Shown: positions 4,033 to 6,167 of the stretch, piece by piece | How positions within the stretch are numbered: the stretch's first letter is position 1 | Layout: every line of letters starts with the position of its first letter | Source of the DNA: Trebonia sp. | GTDB lineage: Bacteria > Actinomycetota > Actinomycetes > Streptosporangiales > Streptosporangiaceae | DNA: 6,167 nucleotides | Assembly: GCA_030038035.1 (NCBI GenBank) | Contig: JASHPP010000259.1 | Location: forward strand, 1 to 6,167 | Direction: 5' to 3' | Notes under the pieces: model-generated | Told to the model about the DNA's origin: nothing | Seen by the model: the letters and a program-made list of their open reading frames with translations, nothing else | The model's database searches: none | Position numbers and translations under genes: made by a program

Positions 4033-5721
4033 TCACGAGGCGCTGGACCCGGTGGTTCCTGCACTCAACGTAGCGCCAGCGCCGAGCGGCGCGACAGTGC
4101 GCGCGTACACCGACAGCCAGCCGCAGCCCGCGGGCGCAGCAAGCGGCGGCAGCTCGGCGCGGCGGCGGTCGAGTTCCGCCGGGTCCACCTCGAGCTCGAT
4201 CGTCCGGGCGCCGACGTCGATGCTGATCGTGTCGCCGTCGTGCACCAGCCCGAGCGGCCCGCCCGCCGCTCCTTCCGGTGCCACCTCGGCGACCACCAGG
4301 CCGCCGTTGACCAGCCCGGACATCTGCCCGTCGGTGATCACCGCGACCTTGGTCGACAGGCCGGCGCCGTCGATGGCGAACATCAGCGCCGACGTCAGGC
4401 CCATGCCGGGCGAGCCGCGCAGCCCGAGCCCGGTGAGCACGACCACGTCGCCGGCCTTGACCTTGCCCGCCTTGACCGCCGCGACGCCTTCCTCCCGCGA
4501 ACGCACCACGATGGCGGGCCCGCGGAAGTCAAGCGGCGCGTCGTCCGCGACCGTCCGCTTGAGCACCGCGCCCTCGGGGGCCAGCGAGCCGCGCATCACC
4601 ACAATGCCCGGGTGCGTGGCGAGCGGCCGGTCCACCGGGCGGATCACGTCCTCGTCGACGGCCGCGGCGGCGGTCGCCTCGCGCAGCGTCAGCCCGCCGA
4701 CCGTGGACTGGTCCAGGTACAGCAGGGGAGCCAGCTGCTTCAGCAGGCCCAGCGTGCCGCCGGCCGCGTCGAACTGCGTGATCTGGGTGTCGCCGTTCGG
4801 CTTGACGTCGGTGAGCAGCGGCACCTTCGGGGCGAGGTCTTCGAACAGCCGGTACACGTCCACGTCCACGCCCGCCTCGACGGCGATGGCCTGCAGGTGC
4901 TTGAGGCAGTTGACGGATCCGCTGACCGCCAGGATAGCGGTGACGGCATTGGAGAAAGCCCGGTCCGTTAGGAGTGAGCGGGGGCGGACATCCCCGGCGA
5001 CCAGCTCCACGACGCGGCGGCCGGCCCGTGCGACCGCGTCCCACATCTTTTCCCCGCGGGCGAGCACGGGGGTCGTGCCCGGCAGCGCCATGCCGAGCGC
5101 CTCGGCCGCCAGGTGCATGGAGTTCGCGGTGCCCATGCCGGCGCAGACGCCGGGCCCGGTGACCGCGCAGCTGCTCATCTCGGCGAGCTCGTCCACGGTC
5201 ATCCGGCCGGCGGCCACGTGGCCGGCGAACCGGAAGATGTCCTCGAAGTCGACGGACTCGCCCTTGTAGACGCCCGACGGCTGGTAGCCGCAGGCGACGA
5301 TGATCGTCGGGATGTTCAGCCGCCCGGCGGCCATGAGCTGGCCCGGCGTGGTCTTGTCGCAGGATGCCAGGCACACCATGCCGTCCAGCAGCGCGCCTTC
5401 GACGGCGACCTCGATGTCGCTGGCGATCAGGTCGCGGCTGGGCAGGATGTACTGGCCCGCGGCCCCGGCGCTGGTGATCGCGTCGCTCGGGGCGGCGGTG
5501 CGGACCTCGAACGCGACGCCGCCGGCCTGCGTGATGGCTGCCTTGAGCGGCGCGACGATCTCATCGAGGTGGCTGAAGCAGCTGGCCAGGTGAGAGGAGG
5601 AGTTGACGATCGCGATCTTGGGTTTTTCCAGGTCGGCGTCGGTGAGCCCGAGCGCGGTCCACTGCGCGCGGCGCATCGCCCACGGCGTTGTCCCTGGCGT
5701 GAAGTTGGAGCGGAGCTTCAT
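4033..5721 (-). CDS. IlvD/Edd-family iron-sulfur dehydratase, probably sugar-acid type
   Basis: A 562-residue dehydratase converting a 2,3-dihydroxy acid to a 2-keto-3-deoxy acid, using an Fe-S cluster as Lewis acid. The three family cluster cysteines are present: C48 (HLASCFSHL), C121 (ASCDKTTPG) and C193 (GVCAGMGTANSM). The Mg-site acids D80 and D122 and the probably carbamylated K123 are also present, as is the proposed catalytic serine S468 in TDGQMSGLVNGG. The end of the protein has GDTISIDV (496-503) and a normal R-rich turn, then an Ala/Gly/Ser/Thr tail. Classical IlvD has DGRFSG and an EGPKGGPGM-like motif; here these read DGQMSG and LGLRGSPGM, with no Glu at that place. That favours a sugar-acid or uncharacterised branch over branched-chain amino acid synthesis, in line with the catabolic neighbours. 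Start: ATG with AAGGCGGG 7 nt upstream; the frame stays open 86 codons further but has no family similarity and overlaps the upstream gene. Family certain; substrate not. Confidence 0.92.
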   Translation of the reverse strand: MKLRSNFTPGTTPWAMRRAQWTALGLTDADLEKPKIAIVNSSSHLASCFSHLDEIVAPLKAAITQAGGVAFEVRTAAPSDAITSAGAAGQYILPSRDLIASDIEVAVEGALLDGMVCLASCDKTTPGQLMAAGRLNIPTIIVACGYQPSGVYKGESVDFEDIFRFAGHVAAGRMTVDELAEMSSCAVTGPGVCAGMGTANSMHLAAEALGMALPGTTPVLARGEKMWDAVARAGRRVVELVAGDVRPRSLLTDRAFSNAVTAILAVSGSVNCLKHLQAIAVEAGVDVDVYRLFEDLAPKVPLLTDVKPNGDTQITQFDAAGGTLGLLKQLAPLLYLDQSTVGGLTLREATAAAAVDEDVIRPVDRPLATHPGIVVMRGSLAPEGAVLKRTVADDAPLDFRGPAIVVRSREEGVAAVKAGKVKAGDVVVLTGLGLRGSPGMGLTSALMFAIDGAGLSTKVAVITDGQMSGLVNGGLVVAEVAPEGAAGGPLGLVHDGDTISIDVGARTIELEVDPAELDRRRAELPPLAAPAGCGWLSVYARTVAPLGAGATLSAGTTGSSAS

Positions 5722-5728
5722 CGCCGTA

Positions 5729-5736
5729 CCCGCCTT
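5729..5736 (-). promoter_or_regulatory. Ribosome binding site of the dehydratase gene
   Basis: AAGGCGGG, 7 nt before the ATG at 5721, in a locally AT-richer stretch containing two GATAA units. It is a modest match but the only purine-rich site near an ATG that gives the family N-terminus. Confidence 0.45.
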
Positions 5737-5753
5737 ATCGTTATCTCTCGCCT

Positions 5754-5784
5754 CATCTGCAGCACCCACCCCATCTACAACACC
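5754..5784. repeat. Imperfect 13-bp direct repeat at the oxidoreductase stop
   Basis: CATCTGCAGCACC (5754-5766) and CATCTACAACACC (5772-5784) match at 11 of 13 positions, 18 bp apart. The second copy covers the last codons and stop of the FAD oxidoreductase gene; the first lies in the 53-bp gap before the dehydratase. It may be a small tandem duplication or a pair of binding sites. The meaning is unclear. Confidence 0.4.
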
Positions 5785-6167
5785 TGCTCTGGTTTGCGGC
5801 GGCCGAGGAAGACGCCCTGGTGCTCTAGCCGCCCCTGCAGCTGCGTGACGTCGATGTCGCCGCCTGGGATGCTCGCGTCCAGGGCCATGCCCGCGGCGGT
5901 GCCGGCGGCCTCGCCCATCGCGAAGCACGGTCCCGTCACCCGGGCGGCGGACTGGGCGCCGTGCGTCATCGACGCGCACCGTCCGGTGACGTACAGGTTT
6001 TCCGAGCGAGGCGGCACGATGATGCGGAACGGCAGCTGGTTGAACCCGCGCGGGTGCTTCTGCCAGCGGAACTCGACAGTGCCTGCCACGTGCGACTCGA
6101 CCGGCCAGCCGTTGACGCCGATCGTGTCGTAGAAGTCGACGCAGCGCAGCACCTCATCCTCGGTGAG
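5775..6167 (-). CDS. FAD-dependent oxidoreductase, C-terminal part (runs off right edge)
   Basis: The last 130 residues of a flavoprotein; the N-terminal FAD-binding GxGxxG region is beyond the window. The diagnostic segment is ENLYVTGRCASMTHGAQSAARVTGPCFAMGEAAGTAAGMAL (56-96 of the visible part). A strand leads to an ENLY-V-GR motif, and a Gly/Ala-rich helix then closes over the FAD. This is the C-terminal FAD contact of the FAD_oxidored family (PF12831-like) and of related fumarate-reductase-like flavoproteins. Residues 39-53 (PRGFNQLPFRIIVPP) match the beta segment usually found just before it. No Fe-S or haem motif is visible in this part. It ends with TAG, 53 bp before the dehydratase ATG, and is the first visible gene of the operon; more genes may lie upstream. 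The reaction and electron acceptor cannot be assigned. Confidence 0.85.
   Translation of the reverse strand, partial: LTEDEVLRCVDFYDTIGVNGWPVESHVAGTVEFRWQKHPRGFNQLPFRIIVPPRSENLYVTGRCASMTHGAQSAARVTGPCFAMGEAAGTAAGMALDASIPGGDIDVTQLQGRLEHQGVFLGRRKPEQVL

Noticed and set aside
3879..4064. N-terminal extension of the alcohol dehydrogenase through the repeats
   Set aside because: The frame is open, but the encoded sequence has no family similarity, the repeat is out of phase with codons, the dehydratase gene would be overlapped, and a good ribosome binding site stands before the GTG at 3878.
3124..4971. Very long open frames on the plus strand (also 3806-5269 and 5113-6132)
   Set aside because: They are antisense to well-supported genes, are rich in Arg/Pro/Ala/Ser/Thr low-complexity sequence, show no domain motif and cross the tandem repeat. 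Long antisense open frames are expected at this GC content.
4033..5721. Calling the dehydratase ilvD (branched-chain amino acid synthesis)
   Set aside because: The cluster cysteines are shared by the whole IlvD/Edd family, the C-terminal motifs differ from classical IlvD, and no other isoleucine/valine gene is near.
5722..5979. 86-codon N-terminal extension of the dehydratase
   Set aside because: It is Arg-rich shadow sequence of the FAD oxidoreductase gene in another frame; the ATG at 5721 gives the normal family N-terminus.

Overview
The window comes from a high-GC genome (roughly 70% GC by eye, with strong G/C preference at third codon positions and several GTG starts). This fits an actinomycete in the broad sense; I cannot name the genus. 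There are no RNA genes, CRISPR arrays, insertion sequences or phage genes.

Layout, left to right. (1) Positions 1-317, minus strand: N-terminal 105 codons of an alpha/beta-hydrolase-fold protein that runs off the left edge. (2) Positions 318-501: a 184-bp divergent intergenic region with two inverted repeats. (3) Positions 502-1218, plus strand: a complete GntR-family regulator with an FCD effector domain. (4) From 6167 down to 1205, minus strand: five co-directional genes that look like one operon. In order of transcription these are an FAD-dependent oxidoreductase (C-terminal part only), an IlvD/Edd-family dehydratase, a zinc-dependent medium-chain alcohol dehydrogenase, and two short-chain dehydrogenases (SDRs). 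The two SDRs are joined by an ATGA stop/start overlap. The last SDR ends tail-to-tail with the regulator, and their coding regions overlap by 14 bp.

Taken together, the cluster reads as a catabolic locus: one dehydratase for a polyhydroxy acid, surrounded by four oxidoreductases of three different folds, with a GntR/FCD repressor of the type that usually responds to a carboxylic acid. The likely theme is oxidation and dehydration of a sugar, sugar acid, cyclitol or similar polyol. The substrate cannot be read from the sequence, and no transporter, aldolase or lactonase is inside the window. The dehydratase keeps the three cluster cysteines but departs from classical IlvD in its C-terminal motifs, so I do not call it a branched-chain amino acid enzyme.

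The most unusual non-coding structure is the 154-bp gap between the dehydratase and the alcohol dehydrogenase. It holds a roughly 46-bp tandem duplication with a perfect 33-bp core, a possible decayed third copy at the end of the dehydratase gene, and an all-G:C hairpin just upstream of the alcohol dehydrogenase ribosome binding site. It separates the operon into two blocks (FAD enzyme plus dehydratase, then three NAD(P)-type dehydrogenases). Elsewhere the operon is tightly spaced (53 bp, 29 bp, and a 4-bp overlap).
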